DNA of 64,000 nucleotides from Ligilactobacillus cholophilus (GTDB lineage Bacteria > Bacillota > Bacilli > Lactobacillales > Lactobacillaceae), in the NCBI RefSeq assembly GCF_030389495.1, contig NZ_CP127832.1:186001-250000 (forward strand). Direction: 5' to 3'. Positions 11,216-23,424 of the stretch are shown here, piece by piece (the stretch's first letter is position 1; the number at the start of each line of letters is the position of its first letter). Position numbers and translations under genes: made by a program. Below the pieces are notes generated by a model that had not been told where the DNA came from, did no database searches, and saw only the letters and a list, made by a program, of their open reading frames with translations.

Positions 11216-11248
11216 GGCGGGTGGAGGTAAGCCTTCTCCTGCCTTTTT
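11216..11248 (+). terminator. Terminator/attenuator between gapA and pgk
   Basis: A GC-rich 12-bp stem with one mismatch (11216-11227 with 11232-11243, loop TAAG) is followed by TTTTT. It lies 34 nt after the gapA stop. No convincing promoter could be placed between it and pgk, so partial read-through is likely. Confidence 0.85.
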
Positions 11249-11319
11249 AATTATAGTTAAAATTGGCTGACAACAACCGATTTGACTACCAATAATATAT
11301 TTTATGGAGGTACTACATA

Positions 11320-12528
11320 ATGGCTAAACTTATGGTTTCAGACTTAAAAGATGACCTTAAAGGTAAAAAAGTTTTAGTTCGTGTAGATTTCAATGTTCCA
11401 TTGAAAGATGGCGAAATTACAGATGATAACCGTATGACTGCTGCTTTGCCAACAATCAACTACATCATCGATAACGGTGGAAAGGCAATTCTATTTTCAC
11501 ACCTTGGACGTGTTAAAACAGAAGAAGATAAAAAGGCTTTAACATTAAAACCTGTTGCTAAACATTTAGCTGAATTATTAAATAAACCAGTTACATTTGT
11601 TCCAGTAACACGTGGTCCACAATTAGAAGAAGCAATTGACAACATGAAAGACGGCGACGTTTTACTTGTTGAAAACACTCGTTTCGAAGATTTAGATGGC
11701 AAGAAAGAATCAGGTAATGACCCTGAATTAGGTAAGTACTGGGCTTCATTAGGTGATATCTATGTAAACGATGCATTCGGTACAGCTCACCGTGAACATG
11801 CTTCAAACGTTGGTATTGCTAAGAACATGGAAGCAGAAGGTAAGAAAGCTGCTGCTGGTTTCTTATTAGAAAAAGAAATTAAATTCTTAGGTAATGCAGT
11901 AGATAATCCTGCACATCCATTTGTTGCAATCTTAGGTGGTGCAAAAGTATCAGATAAGATTGGTGTTATCAACCACTTATTAGACAAAGCTGATAAGATT
12001 ATCGTTGGTGGTGGTATGGCATATACATTCTACGCTGCTAAGGGTATTAAGATTGGTAATTCATTAGTTGAAAAAGACAAGATTGAATTAGCTAAAGAAA
12101 TTATGGATAAAGCTGGCGACAAGTTAGTTCTTCCAGTTGATAATGTTTGTGCAGAAAAATTTGATAATGATGCACCAAGCAAAGTTATTGAAGGCGACAT
12201 TCCAGATGGTTGGATGGCATTAGATATTGGACCTAAATCTGTAGAATTGTTTGAAAGTGTATTGAAAGATGCTAAAACAGTTGTATGGAATGGACCAATG
12301 GGTGTATTCGAAATGCCAAACTTTGCTAAGGGTACATTAGAAATTGGTAAGTTCTTAGGAACATTAACAGATGCTACAACAATTGTTGGTGGTGGTGACT
12401 CAACAGCTGCTGTTAAGAAATTAGGCGTTGCTGATAAGTTAACACACATCTCAACTGGTGGTGGCGCATCACTTGAATATCTTGAAGGTAAGACATTACC
12501 AGGTATCGCCGCTGTATCTGACAAATAA
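11320..12528 (+). CDS. pgk: Phosphoglycerate kinase
   Basis: This transfers phosphate from 1,3-bisphosphoglycerate to ADP in glycolysis. The 402-residue protein has the signature [13 protein letters not shown] (residues 15-27), the substrate-binding HLGR segment and the C-terminal GGGDSTAAV nucleotide loop. TATGGAGG precedes the ATG by 8-9 nt. It is the second gene of the gapA-pgk-tpiA-eno cluster and lies between two hairpins (11216-11248 and 12543-12568), so its expression may be set by read-through from gapA. Confidence 0.98.
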   Translation: MAKLMVSDLKDDLKGKKVLVRVDFNVPLKDGEITDDNRMTAALPTINYIIDNGGKAILFSHLGRVKTEEDKKALTLKPVAKHLAELLNKPVTFVPVTRGPQLEEAIDNMKDGDVLLVENTRFEDLDGKKESGNDPELGKYWASLGDIYVNDAFGTAHREHASNVGIAKNMEAEGKKAAAGFLLEKEIKFLGNAVDNPAHPFVAILGGAKVSDKIGVINHLLDKADKIIVGGGMAYTFYAAKGIKIGNSLVEKDKIELAKEIMDKAGDKLVLPVDNVCAEKFDNDAPSKVIEGDIPDGWMALDIGPKSVELFESVLKDAKTVVWNGPMGVFEMPNFAKGTLEIGKFLGTLTDATTIVGGGDSTAAVKKLGVADKLTHISTGGGASLEYLEGKTLPGIAAVSDK

Positions 12529-12542
12529 TTAATTTTTTAATG

Positions 12543-12568
12543 ATAGGGAGGTTTTTCCTCCCTATTTT
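12543..12568 (+). terminator. Hairpin between pgk and tpiA
   Basis: A 9-bp perfect stem (12543-12551 with 12557-12565, loop TTTTT) is followed by only four T residues. It is probably a leaky terminator or an RNA-stabilising hairpin rather than a full stop. Confidence 0.7.
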
Positions 12569-12570
12569 AA

Positions 12571-13344
<774 letters not shown>

Positions 13345-13369
13345 TTTTCAACAGATTAGCGTTTTAACG

Positions 13370-13398
13370 TTGAAACTTAATCGTAAAACAATTAAAAT
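13370..13398 (+). promoter_or_regulatory. Probable eno promoter
   Basis: -35 TTGAAA (13370-13375) and -10 TAAAAT (13393-13398) have 17-nt spacing. An imperfect inverted repeat TTTCAAC...GTTGAAA overlaps the -35 side. Confidence 0.6.
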
Positions 13399-13437
13399 AT
13401 AATTTGAAGACAATTTCTAATTGTTTATCAAAGTTAA

Positions 13438-14778
<1,341 letters not shown>

Positions 14779-14800
14779 TTTTATTGGTTTTGCTAAGAAG

Positions 14801-14833
14801 AAAGAGAGAAATTAATATTTCTCTCTTTTTTTT
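14801..14833 (+). terminator. Terminator of eno
   Basis: An 11-bp perfect stem (14801-14811 with 14818-14828, loop TTAATA) is followed by a long T-run. It closes the glycolytic cluster. Confidence 0.92.
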
Positions 14834-14892
14834 GTTTAAAAAAAATATTATAATTTTTTAAGTAATTAAAATAAAAGAGGAAACGTTTAACG

Positions 14893-16461
14893 ATGAAAAA
14901 AGGCGAAGCTTTAGATTTAACGCGATTTAAATTTATTGCAAAGGGACTATTTGTTGGAATTATTGTAGGCTTTGTAGTAAGTTTATTTCGCTATTTTATT
15001 GAATTAAATTTACATTTTGTGTTAATTGCATATAAATATATGCGAGAACATATATTTTTTATAATACCGTGGATAATATTATCAATTTTAATTTGCTTAA
15101 TTAATGGATTATTAATAAAAAAAGAACCTAATATAAAAGGATCTGGTATACCACAAGTTGAAGGACAATTAGCTGGAGAACTTGAAATGAATTGGTGGAG
15201 TGTTCTTTGGCGTAAATGGGTTGGAGGAGTATTATCTATTTCTTCTGGATTATTTTTAGGGAGAGAAGGCCCTTCAATTCAATTAGGAGCAGCTGTTGGA
15301 CAAGCCTTTGCAGAAAAAACTAAACATAAAGGTGCTGGCCGAAGAGTTTTAATTGCTGGAGGAGCAGCTGCCGGATTATCTGCAGCATTTAATGCACCAA
15401 TAGCTTCTTCTCTTTTTGTATTAGAAGAAGTTTATCATAATTTTTCACCTTTAATTTGGACAACTGCATTGAGTTCTGCAATAACTTCTGATTTTATTTC
15501 AATGAACTTTTTTGGTTTGACGCCAGTTCTTCATTTGCGTTATTTTGAATCATTTCCGATTAAGTACTATTTTTTATTAATATTTTTAGGAATAATACTC
15601 GGATTTTTAGGCAAACTTTATTCATATATGACATTGAATATTGATAAAGTTTATTTGAAAATAAAAAAATTGCCACAGTATTTTGATTCAATTGTTCCAT
15701 TAATTTTAGTGATTCCAATTGGAATCTTTTGGCCAGAAGTTTTAGGTGGCGGAAATACTGTTGTTTTAGGAATAAGTCATTTTTGGTCAAATATTTGGAT
15801 CCTTATAGTTTTATTTATAGTTAGATTAGTATTTTCTACAATTTCGTACGGATCTGGATTGCCAGGTGGAATATTTTTGCCAATTTTAACATTAGGTGCG
15901 GTTTTAGGTGCATTATTTGGAAAAATATGTGTACTATTAGGATTAATGCCAAAATGCTTAATTATTAATTGTGTTATATATTCAATGGCTGGGTATTTTG
16001 CTTGCATTGGAAAAGCTCCATTTACTGCAATTTTATTAATTACAGAAATGGTAGGATCTTTAAGTCACTTAATGCCACTTGCGGTAGTTTCTTTAATTTC
16101 ATATACTGTTGTGGATATATTGCACGGAAGACCAATTTATGAAGCTATGTTGGATACTTTGATACCTGAACCAGAGAAAGAATCGCAATTGTCATCATTT
16201 CAAGATAAAATTGAAATACCTGTATTTGCTGGTTCATTATTGCAAGATAAGCAAGTCCGAGATTTTCAATGGCCAAAACAAAGCTTATTAATAGCGATTC
16301 GCCGCGGTGAAAAGGAACTCATTCCACATGGGGATACTCTAATTCGAAGTGGAGATACATTAATAATTTTAACATCACATGAAAATTGTGCTTGGGTAAG
16401 ACATCAGATTGAGAAAATTGCAAAAAAGAGTTCAGAAAAAGAAACAACTGGAAAAATTTGA
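14893..16461 (+). CDS. ClC-family chloride transporter with C-terminal RCK_C-like domain
   Basis: The ClC membrane domain spans about residues 15-420. The conserved selectivity motifs are present: GSGIP (83-87), GREGP (123-127) and GLPGGIFLP. Glu125 in GREGP is the gating glutamate that marks proton-coupled exchangers. After residue 440 a cytosolic segment (GEKELIPHGDTLIRSGDTLI) resembles the TrkA/RCK C-terminal ligand-binding domain. The likely role is Cl-/H+ exchange in acid resistance or ion balance. RCK_C domains bind c-di-AMP in some transporters; that is only a possibility here. It lies between eno and secG, without a terminator before secG. Confidence 0.9.
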   Translation: MKKGEALDLTRFKFIAKGLFVGIIVGFVVSLFRYFIELNLHFVLIAYKYMREHIFFIIPWIILSILICLINGLLIKKEPNIKGSGIPQVEGQLAGELEMNWWSVLWRKWVGGVLSISSGLFLGREGPSIQLGAAVGQAFAEKTKHKGAGRRVLIAGGAAAGLSAAFNAPIASSLFVLEEVYHNFSPLIWTTALSSAITSDFISMNFFGLTPVLHLRYFESFPIKYYFLLIFLGIILGFLGKLYSYMTLNIDKVYLKIKKLPQYFDSIVPLILVIPIGIFWPEVLGGGNTVVLGISHFWSNIWILIVLFIVRLVFSTISYGSGLPGGIFLPILTLGAVLGALFGKICVLLGLMPKCLIINCVIYSMAGYFACIGKAPFTAILLITEMVGSLSHLMPLAVVSLISYTVVDILHGRPIYEAMLDTLIPEPEKESQLSSFQDKIEIPVFAGSLLQDKQVRDFQWPKQSLLIAIRRGEKELIPHGDTLIRSGDTLIILTSHENCAWVRHQIEKIAKKSSEKETTGKI

Positions 16462-16521
16462 TGACAAATGATAAAATATAAATTGGTTTTATATAACGGG
16501 AGAGTGAGGAGGATAAGTGAA

Positions 16522-16758
16522 TTGTATAATACGCTCTTAACGTTACTTGTAATTATATCAATTTTGATTATCATTGCAGTTATGATGCAACCTGCAAAGA
16601 CTGATAATGCATCATCAGCACTTTCTGGAGGTGCAGCTGATCTTTTCAGTAAGCAAAAGCCAAGAGGATTCGAAGCCTTTATGCAAAAGGTAACTGTTGT
16701 ATTAGGAATCCTTTTCTTTGCGATTGCTTTAGGCTTAGTTTATATTTCATCAAATTAG
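16522..16758 (+). CDS. secG: Preprotein translocase subunit SecG
   Basis: This small subunit of the SecYEG channel has 78 residues and two transmembrane helices (about 4-24 and 52-75), joined by a loop containing the SecG-like SSALSGGAADLFSKQKPRG. The TTG at 16522 is chosen because AGGAGGA sits 8 nt before it and the resulting N-terminus (LYNTLLTLL) is typical. Upstream in-frame codons would add a non-homologous extension. It is followed by a terminator and then rnr-smpB, the usual Gram-positive order. Confidence 0.93.
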   Translation: MYNTLLTLLVIISILIIIAVMMQPAKTDNASSALSGGAADLFSKQKPRGFEAFMQKVTVVLGILFFAIALGLVYISSN

Positions 16759-16768
16759 CCAATAAGAC

Positions 16769-16798
16769 AGGCTGTGACCTCGGTCGCGGTCTTTTTTT
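16769..16798 (+). terminator. Terminator of secG
   Basis: A 9-bp stem including several G-U pairs (16769-16777 with 16784-16792, loop CCTCGG) is followed by seven T residues. Confidence 0.85.
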
Positions 16799-16845
16799 AC
16801 ATAAAAATTCGATATAAAATTTTCGTAAAGATGATGAGGAAACTA

Positions 16846-19209
16846 ATGGAAAAACAAGAAATTATTAATCAATTATATAAAAAGTTTAATGAAGAACCAA
16901 ATAAACATTTTACAGTAAAGCAATTGGCTGAATATCTAAATATGGATAAGGGTGCTCAATTTAAATTTGTTGTACAAGCATTAACCCAAATGGAACATGA
17001 AGATCAATTAGGATTCGATGATGATAATCGTTTTTTCTTAAAGAAAGAAATGCCTCATTTTGATGGAATTTTCCATGCTAATGATCGAGGATTTGGATTT
17101 GTAACTGTAGATCCAGAACAACCTGATTATTTTATTAATCCGCTAAACACTTTATCTGCATTAAATGGCGATGAAGTTGAAATTCAAATGGTAACTCCTG
17201 GGGATCCAGCACATGAAGTTCGTCCTGAAGGTAAGGTTGTTGAAATTAAAGGACATGCTTTAACTCAAGTTGTAGGTGAATTTAAAAATGACGATGAGTC
17301 AAATTTGCCTGCAGGAATTATTGGAACTTTGCACTTAACTGATAAAAAAATGACAAATTTACAAGTTTTAGTGGAAGATAAAGGATTACATCCAGTTCCT
17401 GGGGAAGTAGTATTAGCTGATATTACTGCATATCCAAGTTCAAATTTACCTGGCATTTTAAAGGTAATTCCAATTAAAGTTATTGGAAATGTTAATGATC
17501 CTGGCGTAGATATTCTTCAAGTTGTTTACAAACATGATATTCCAACTGAATTTCCAGATGATGTTTTAGATGAAATTAGTCATATTCCTGATTATGTTAC
17601 TGAAGAAGAAAAAGAAGGTCGTGTTGATTTAACTGATCAACATTTAGTAACGATTGATAGTATTGAATCTAAAGACTTAGATGATGCGGTTAATGTTTGG
17701 AAATTACCAAATGGAAATTTCCACTTAGGGGTTCACATTGCTGATGTTTCGCATTATGTAACACCCGGAAGTCCATTGGATAAGGAAGCCTTTGAAAGAG
17801 GGATATCTGTTTATTTAACTGATCGTGTCATTCCAATGCTTCCACATAAACTATCAAATGGAATTTGTTCATTAAATCCACATGTAGAACGTTTAGCAAT
17901 GACATGTGAAATGGAAATTAATTCTGAAGGAGAAGTTGTAAATCATAAAATTTTTCCAAGTATAATTAAATCAACGGAACGAATGACATATATTGATGTT
18001 AATAAAATTGTTGAATCACATGATGAAAAAACAATGAAAAGATATGAAGAATTAGTTCCTATGTTTGAAGATATGGCGGAATTACACAAAATTTTATTAA
18101 AAATGCGTAAAAGACGTGGAGCAATTGAATTTGAAGATGACGAAGCAAAAATTATCTTAGATGATGACGGTCATCCAATTGATATTCAATTAAGAAATCG
18201 TGGAACTAGTGAACGAATGATCGAATCATTTATGTTAGCAGCAAATGAAACTGTTGCTGCACACTATAACAATTTGAATGTTCCATTTGTATATCGGATT
18301 CATGAACAACCTAAAGAGGAAAAGATTACAACCTTTTTAGAGACCCTTTCTGCATTAGGAATTCAAGTTACTGGTCAAAAGGGTGATGTAAAGCCTAAAA
18401 TGTTACAAAATATTTTAAAGAAAGTAGTTGGAAAACCAGAAGAAGCAATGGTTTCAACAATGCTACTTAGATCAATGCAACAAGCTAAATATGATGATCA
18501 TCCAATTGGTCATTTCGGATTAGCCGCAACTGATTATACTCACTTTACATCTCCAATTCGTCGTTATCCTGATTTAACTGTCCATCGTTTAATAAGATTT
18601 TACGCAGAAAATGGTACAGATGAAGCAGCTCAAGCTAAGTATAAAGATAAACTTCCTGAAATTACTAAACATAGTTCTGAAATGGAACGTCGAGCAATTG
18701 ATGCTGAACGTGAAACAGATGATTTGAAGAAAGCCGAATATATGGCAGACCATGTAGGGGAAGAATTTGATGCAGTAGTAAGTTCAGTAACAAAATTTGG
18801 AATGTTTATTTCATTACCAAATACAGTTGAAGGCTTGATTCATATTAGTGAATTAAAAGATGATTATTACGTATATGTTGAAAAGCAAATGGCTTTGGTT
18901 GGTCGAAGATATAAGAGAACATTTAGAATTGGACAAGAAGTACGTGTTAAATTAATGGATGTAAACGTTGAGTTACATGAGATTAATTTTAAATTGTTGA
19001 ATCCTAAAGATGCTCCAAAGAGTGATTTGCTTAAAGATGTAGAATTACCAGATATGCATAAGCGTTTTAATCGTGATGGAAAAAAGAAGAATAAGTTTAA
19101 TGGTAATAAAAACCGTCGGAAAAATAATTTTAAGCGTAATAAAGATTCAATAAATGGACATAAAAGAAAAAATCAAAAGAAAAATGAAAATAATCGCTAT
19201 CACCATTAA
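16846..19209 (+). CDS. rnr: Ribonuclease R (3'-5' exoribonuclease)
   Basis: RNase R degrades structured RNA and works with tmRNA/SmpB in clearing non-stop messages. The 787-residue protein has an N-terminal winged helix, cold-shock OB domains, the RNB catalytic domain (IESKDLDDAVNVW with the metal-binding aspartates; HFTSPIRRYPDL) and an S1 domain near residues 640-720. It ends in an extremely basic Lys/Asn-rich tail. ATG 16846 is chosen for GAGGA 5 nt upstream and the family start MEKQEII; the frame extends 24 codons further 5' without support. smpB follows after 15 nt. Confidence 0.96.
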   Translation: MEKQEIINQLYKKFNEEPNKHFTVKQLAEYLNMDKGAQFKFVVQALTQMEHEDQLGFDDDNRFFLKKEMPHFDGIFHANDRGFGFVTVDPEQPDYFINPLNTLSALNGDEVEIQMVTPGDPAHEVRPEGKVVEIKGHALTQVVGEFKNDDESNLPAGIIGTLHLTDKKMTNLQVLVEDKGLHPVPGEVVLADITAYPSSNLPGILKVIPIKVIGNVNDPGVDILQVVYKHDIPTEFPDDVLDEISHIPDYVTEEEKEGRVDLTDQHLVTIDSIESKDLDDAVNVWKLPNGNFHLGVHIADVSHYVTPGSPLDKEAFERGISVYLTDRVIPMLPHKLSNGICSLNPHVERLAMTCEMEINSEGEVVNHKIFPSIIKSTERMTYIDVNKIVESHDEKTMKRYEELVPMFEDMAELHKILLKMRKRRGAIEFEDDEAKIILDDDGHPIDIQLRNRGTSERMIESFMLAANETVAAHYNNLNVPFVYRIHEQPKEEKITTFLETLSALGIQVTGQKGDVKPKMLQNILKKVVGKPEEAMVSTMLLRSMQQAKYDDHPIGHFGLAATDYTHFTSPIRRYPDLTVHRLIRFYAENGTDEAAQAKYKDKLPEITKHSSEMERRAIDAERETDDLKKAEYMADHVGEEFDAVVSSVTKFGMFISLPNTVEGLIHISELKDDYYVYVEKQMALVGRRYKRTFRIGQEVRVKLMDVNVELHEINFKLLNPKDAPKSDLLKDVELPDMHKRFNRDGKKKNKFNGNKNRRKNNFKRNKDSINGHKRKNQKKNENNRYHH

Positions 19210-19224
19210 AGAAGGTGAGAATTA

Positions 19225-19689
19225 ATGAAAAAACAGGTAAAAAATGCCTCATTAGCTCAAAATAAGAAAGCATATCATGATTATAATATTTTAGAAACAA
19301 TTGAAGCTGGGATTGTGTTAACTGGAACGGAAATTAAATCAGTTCGTGCAAGTCGAATAAACTTAAAAGATGGGTATGCTCAAATTCGAAATGGCGAAGC
19401 TTGGTTAATGAATGTTCATATTTCTGAGTATGATCAAGGAAATCGATTTAATCATGATCCTTTGAGAGCAAGAAAATTATTATTGCATAAAAAAGAAATT
19501 AATAAATTAATTGGTGAGACAGGTCAGCAAGGAATTACGCTTGTACCTTTAAAAGTGTATTTAAAAAATGGATTTGCAAAGGTGCTTTTAGGAGTTGCAA
19601 AAGGTAAGCACGAATACGATAAGCGTGAAACAATTAAACGAAGAGACCAAGAACGAGAAATTAGAAGGACTCTTAAGAATTATAGGTAA
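19225..19689 (+). CDS. smpB: SsrA-binding protein SmpB
   Basis: SmpB delivers tmRNA to stalled ribosomes. The 154-residue protein has the typical central segment [24 protein letters not shown]... and ends with the basic tail [20 protein letters not shown] that mimics mRNA in the decoding site. AAGGTGAG precedes the ATG. It shares an operon with rnr. Its RNA partner ssrA is 19 kb away at 38.5 kb. Confidence 0.97.
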   Translation: MKKQVKNASLAQNKKAYHDYNILETIEAGIVLTGTEIKSVRASRINLKDGYAQIRNGEAWLMNVHISEYDQGNRFNHDPLRARKLLLHKKEINKLIGETGQQGITLVPLKVYLKNGFAKVLLGVAKGKHEYDKRETIKRRDQEREIRRTLKNYR

Positions 19690-19693
19690 AATA

Positions 19694-19730
19694 ATAAGCT
19701 CAGTAACCAATGGTTGCTGAGCTTATTTAT
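19694..19730. terminator. Bidirectional terminator after smpB
   Basis: A roughly 14-bp stem (19694-19709 with 19711-19726, one G-U pair, very tight loop) is flanked by A/T tracts. It serves smpB (+) and the converging YxjI-like gene (-). Confidence 0.85.
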
Positions 19731-19731
19731 T

Positions 19732-20253
19732 TTATAACAAATCATGAGCAAGATATTTTTCGCATAATTCATTTTTTTCTAAATTCATTTTATCTTTTGC
19801 CCAAAAGTTTAAAATTGCAATGATACATAAACATAATGGTTCATTTTCTAGAGTATTTATTGAAATTTTTAAACGCTTGGGAACTTTTTTTACAAGTTTT
19901 GTTTTAAGAATTTCTTGATTAAATAATCTAATTTTGTAATTCATTTTTAATAAATTGCCATATACAAGCCAGTGTAACCTAGATAAATAGAATATCTCAT
20001 TTGAAAAATTCAATGGACGCAAAAATTTGCTAATTAATTTGTTATTTTGAATTAATTTATACTGTGGTATTATTCCAGCATTGATTTGAGTAATGCGTGC
20101 TAATTCATCACCATATAGAGAATTAATAATAAAACATTCTGCATCGTTTTTTAATTGGTTTGTAATTAAATATTCAACTTTTGATTCTTTATTTCTAACG
20201 GTTAAAGTACTATTTGTAATTAAAGATTCATAATTGATATATAACACACGCAT
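19732..20253 (-). CDS. YxjI/LURP-one-related family protein (DUF567-like), tentative
   Basis: The 173-residue protein has no signal peptide or membrane segment. Alternating short beta-strand-like stretches (ESLITNSTLTVRNKES, ECFIINSLYGDELARI) and a late hydrophobic helix (CLCIIAILNFWA) suggest the tubby-like barrel of the LURP-one/YxjI family, found in many lactobacilli with no known function. It lies 22 nt downstream of the HAD phosphatase on the same strand, so the two are probably co-transcribed. The family call is from pattern recognition only. The upstream Shine-Dalgarno (CAGGTGT) is weak. Confidence 0.5.
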   Translation of the reverse strand: MRVLYINYESLITNSTLTVRNKESKVEYLITNQLKNDAECFIINSLYGDELARITQINAGIIPQYKLIQNNKLISKFLRPLNFSNEIFYLSRLHWLVYGNLLKMNYKIRLFNQEILKTKLVKKVPKRLKISINTLENEPLCLCIIAILNFWAKDKMNLEKNELCEKYLAHDLL

Positions 20254-20275
20254 ATTTTACACCTGATTCTTATAA

Positions 20276-21136
20276 TTAGTTAAGTTCTTGTAAAATAGCT
20301 TTGCCTACTCCATCATTAAAGTTTGTATCAGCAATATGGTTTGCGATTTTTTTAACTTCATCAGTTCCATTTCCCATTGCATAACTTACGCCAGCAACTT
20401 TTAACATTGGAACATCATTGTTATTATCACCAATCGCCATTACATTATCTAAAGGTATATTTAGAGAATCTGCATATTTTTGTAATGCAATACCTTTAGT
20501 GGCATTTGCATGATTAATTTCAATATTTCTTTCACCGGATGAAGTTACTACTAATTCTGGATTAGCATCAAATTTTTCACGTAAAGGATCTAGGACTTTA
20601 GGTCCATCTTGACTAAATGCAACTATTTTATATATAGGATTGTGAACATCAGAGAGAATTTCTTGATAATCATCAACATATTGAATATTTACCAGTTCCA
20701 TTCGTGCAGAGGCTAAACTTACAGCGAGTTTAAATGGAGTATCAGGTTGAATTGAAGCTAATAATTCTGCAAAATTTTCAATTCTTTTTGATTTATCATC
20801 TGAGCAAACACCATCTTTAGTTACAACTTCAAAATATAAATGAGCTTTTTTTAAAGTTGTCATAATTTGGCTGGCAAGTTCTTTGGGAATTGGAGTTGAT
20901 TCAATTGTATTTCCGTTTTCATCTAAAATTAATCCACCATTAATTGAAATCATTGGACATTTAATACCAAATTTATCAAGTAGTGGTTTCACTTCATAAT
21001 ATGAACGTCCAGATGAGACAATAAAGTGAACTCCCTTCTCTTGTGCGGCTTTTATTGCATTGGCATTAAATGATGAAACAGTCATTTCGCCATTTAATAA
21101 AGTTCCATCCATGTCAGAAGCTATAATTTGAATCAT
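20276..21136 (-). CDS. Cof-type HAD-superfamily phosphatase (YidA-like)
   Basis: This 286-residue HAD hydrolase with a C2-type cap has motif I DMDGT at residues 8-12 (nucleophile Asp8), motif II SSGRS near residues 41-45 and motif IV GDNNNDVPML near the C-terminus. Family members dephosphorylate sugar phosphates or flavin precursors with broad specificity, so the exact substrate cannot be read from sequence. AAAGGGAAAG precedes the ATG. It is the first gene of a two-gene minus-strand unit with the YxjI-like gene. Confidence 0.9.
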   Translation of the reverse strand: MIQIIASDMDGTLLNGEMTVSSFNANAIKAAQEKGVHFIVSSGRSYYEVKPLLDKFGIKCPMISINGGLILDENGNTIESTPIPKELASQIMTTLKKAHLYFEVVTKDGVCSDDKSKRIENFAELLASIQPDTPFKLAVSLASARMELVNIQYVDDYQEILSDVHNPIYKIVAFSQDGPKVLDPLREKFDANPELVVTSSGERNIEINHANATKGIALQKYADSLNIPLDNVMAIGDNNNDVPMLKVAGVSYAMGNGTDEVKKIANHIADTNFNDGVGKAILQELN

Positions 21137-21222
21137 AAAATACTTTCCCTTTCTATTCGTTTATTATATTTTATCATAAGTCAACATTGCAAAATACTTG
21201 TTTGTTGAAAGTTTTGAAAATA

Positions 21223-21231
21223 TGATAAAAT
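21223..21231 (+). promoter_or_regulatory. Extended -10 promoter of ung-pta-tsaE
   Basis: TGA-TAAAAT at 21223-21231 is an extended -10 element 19 nt before the ung start codon. The -35 region is poorly conserved. Confidence 0.5.
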
Positions 21232-21249
21232 ACCAGTGAGGTGGCAGAA

Positions 21250-21957
21250 ATGAAGACGTTAATTCATAATGATTGGCAAAATGTATTAGAAAGTGAATTT
21301 CAAAAACCATACTATGCTAATTTACATAAATTTTTAAAAAATGAATATCAAAATTATTTAATACATCCTGATATGTATCATATTTTTCAAGCATTTGAAT
21401 GGACGCCTTTTTCAAAGGTAAAAGTCGTTATTTTAGGACAAGATCCATACCATGAACCTCATCAAGCTCATGGATTAAGTTTTTCAGTTCAACCAGGTGT
21501 TCCTGTTCCACCATCATTAAAAAATATTTATAAAGAATTATATAATGATTTAGGAATCAAACCAGTTAACCATGGATACTTAAAAAAATGGGCACAACAG
21601 GGAGTATTATTACTTAATTCGGTCTTAACTGTACGCAATGGACAAGCATTTTCTCATAGGGGAAAAGGATGGGAAAGATTAACAGATGTTGCCATTCAAA
21701 AATTATCAGAACGACCTAAACCGGTAGTTTTTATTTTATGGGGAAAAGCGGCTCAGGCTAAAGAAAAGTATATTGATACAACAAAAAATGTTGTGATAAA
21801 ATCAGCACATCCAAGTCCATTATCAGCAAACCGAGGTTTCTTTGGATCTAAACCTTTTTCTAAAGCAAATGCAGCTTTAGAGGCAATGGGGGAAAAGCCA
21901 ATTGATTGGCAGTTGCCAGAACATGTGGCATTGGATGAGAAGGAGGATAAATCATGA
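21250..21957 (+). CDS. ung: Uracil-DNA glycosylase
   Basis: This removes uracil from DNA to start base excision repair. The 235-residue family 1 enzyme has the water-activating motif GQDPYH and the DNA-binding loop [11 protein letters not shown]. The ATG at 21250 is preferred over the in-frame GTG at 21241, because GAGGTGG overlaps the latter and is 5-6 nt from the former. Its stop overlaps the pta start by 4 nt (ATGA), so it is translationally coupled to pta and tsaE, an arrangement common in lactobacilli. Confidence 0.96.
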   Translation: MKTLIHNDWQNVLESEFQKPYYANLHKFLKNEYQNYLIHPDMYHIFQAFEWTPFSKVKVVILGQDPYHEPHQAHGLSFSVQPGVPVPPSLKNIYKELYNDLGIKPVNHGYLKKWAQQGVLLLNSVLTVRNGQAFSHRGKGWERLTDVAIQKLSERPKPVVFILWGKAAQAKEKYIDTTKNVVIKSAHPSPLSANRGFFGSKPFSKANAALEAMGEKPIDWQLPEHVALDEKEDKS

Positions 21958-22946
21958 ATTTGATGGATAACTTAAAGGGAAAAATTAAAAACAAGGGCAT
22001 TCGCATTGTTTTTCCTGAAGGAAGCGATGAAAGAATTGTAAAGGCGGCAGTTAGATTAGCAAAGGATAATTTAGCTGATCCTATTATTTTAGGAACTAAT
22101 GAAGAAGTAAAGAATATCTTAGAACAAAATGGGTTAGATTTACCTGATAATATCGAAATTATAGACCCTAAAACATATCCAAATGAAGATTTTGATGAAA
22201 TGTTAATGAGTTTTTTAGAACGACGTGCAGGTAAAAATACTGAAGGAGAAGCACGTGAATGGTTACGAAATGTAAATAATTATTTTGGAACTATGCTAGT
22301 TTATATGAAAAAAGCAGATTGTATGGTTTCAGGTGCAATTAGTCCTACTGGTGATACAGTACGCCCAGCTTTGCAAATAATTAAAACCAAACCTGGTGTA
22401 TCTCGTACGAGTGGTTCATTCATTATGACACGAAATGATGGAAAAGAGACATATGTTTTTGCTGATTGTGCGATCAATATTAATCCAAATGCACAAGAAT
22501 TAGCTGAAATTGCAGTAGAAAGTATTAAAACAGCAAGACTATTTGATATTGATCCTAAAGTTGCAATGTTGAGCTTTTCAACAAAAGGCTCAGGTCAATC
22601 TGAAGAAGTAACAAAGGTAATGGAAGCTACAAAAATTGCGCAAGAGATGGCACCAAATGAAATGATTGATGGAGAATTGCAATTTGATGCCGCTTTGGTA
22701 CCAAGCGTAGGGAAGAGTAAAGCTCCAGGATCAAAAGTTGCTGGAAATGCAAATGTATTTATATTCCCTGATTTACAATCTGGAAATATTGGATATAAAA
22801 TAGCTCAACGTTTAGGTAATTTCACTGCTATTGGACCAATTTTGCAAGGCTTAAATCAACCTGTATCTGATTTATCACGCGGAGCTTCTGAAGATGATGC
22901 ATATCAAGTAGGTATTATTACAGCCGCACAAACGACAATGGAGTAA
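21954..22946 (+). CDS. pta: Phosphate acetyltransferase
   Basis: This interconverts acetyl-CoA and acetyl phosphate. The 330-residue protein is a single PTA domain without the regulatory N-terminal extension of enteric enzymes. Conserved segments include [27 protein letters not shown] and the C-terminal [26 protein letters not shown] lies 5-6 nt before ATG 21954; a second in-frame ATG is at 21963. The partner acetate kinase gene is not in this window, although it often follows the comG-linked methyltransferase in related genomes. Confidence 0.96.
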   Translation: MNLMDNLKGKIKNKGIRIVFPEGSDERIVKAAVRLAKDNLADPIILGTNEEVKNILEQNGLDLPDNIEIIDPKTYPNEDFDEMLMSFLERRAGKNTEGEAREWLRNVNNYFGTMLVYMKKADCMVSGAISPTGDTVRPALQIIKTKPGVSRTSGSFIMTRNDGKETYVFADCAININPNAQELAEIAVESIKTARLFDIDPKVAMLSFSTKGSGQSEEVTKVMEATKIAQEMAPNEMIDGELQFDAALVPSVGKSKAPGSKVAGNANVFIFPDLQSGNIGYKIAQRLGNFTAIGPILQGLNQPVSDLSRGASEDDAYQVGIITAAQTTME

Positions 22947-22952
22947 TAAAAA

Positions 22953-23417
22953 ATGGAAATAGTAGTTAATTCAGCAACTGAGATGCAAGAAATAGCAAAG
23001 AAAATTGCTAGTAAACTAGAAGCTAGTGATGTTATATTGCTCGATGGTGATTTAGGTGCTGGTAAAACAACTTTTACTAAAGGATTAGCAGAAGGACTTG
23101 GGATTAAGCGAAATATTAAAAGTCCAACTTTTACTATAATTCGTGAATATCAACAGGGACGACTACCACTTTACCATATGGATGTTTATCGGTTAGAAGA
23201 AACTGGTGGCGAAGGTATGGGATTAGAAGAGTATTTTAATGGAAATGGTGTTTCTGTAGTAGAATGGTCTCAATTTATTTCTGAAGAACTTCCTTTAGAT
23301 AATCTTCTTATACATATTAAAAAAGATGAAAAAGATATGAATGTGCGTTATTTAGATTTTGAAGCACATGGTGAGAGATATAATACTTTATTGAAAGAAA
23401 TTAAAACTTTAATTTAA
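22953..23417 (+). CDS. tsaE: tRNA threonylcarbamoyladenosine biosynthesis ATPase TsaE
   Basis: TsaE is the ATPase that works with TsaB/TsaD to make t6A37 in ANN-decoding tRNAs. The 154-residue protein contains the P-loop GDLGAGKTTFTKGLA and the conserved SPTFTIIREY and HMDVYRL stretches. It starts 6 nt after pta. It ends the ung-pta-tsaE operon at a strong terminator. Confidence 0.95.
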   Translation: MEIVVNSATEMQEIAKKIASKLEASDVILLDGDLGAGKTTFTKGLAEGLGIKRNIKSPTFTIIREYQQGRLPLYHMDVYRLEETGGEGMGLEEYFNGNGVSVVEWSQFISEELPLDNLLIHIKKDEKDMNVRYLDFEAHGERYNTLLKEIKTLI

Positions 23418-23424
23418 TAAAGAA

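Noticed and set aside
12030-12524. 164-codon antisense ORF inside pgk
   Set aside because: It lies wholly opposite a well-conserved gene with optimised codons, has no ribosome site and resembles no protein; it is a shadow of codon bias.
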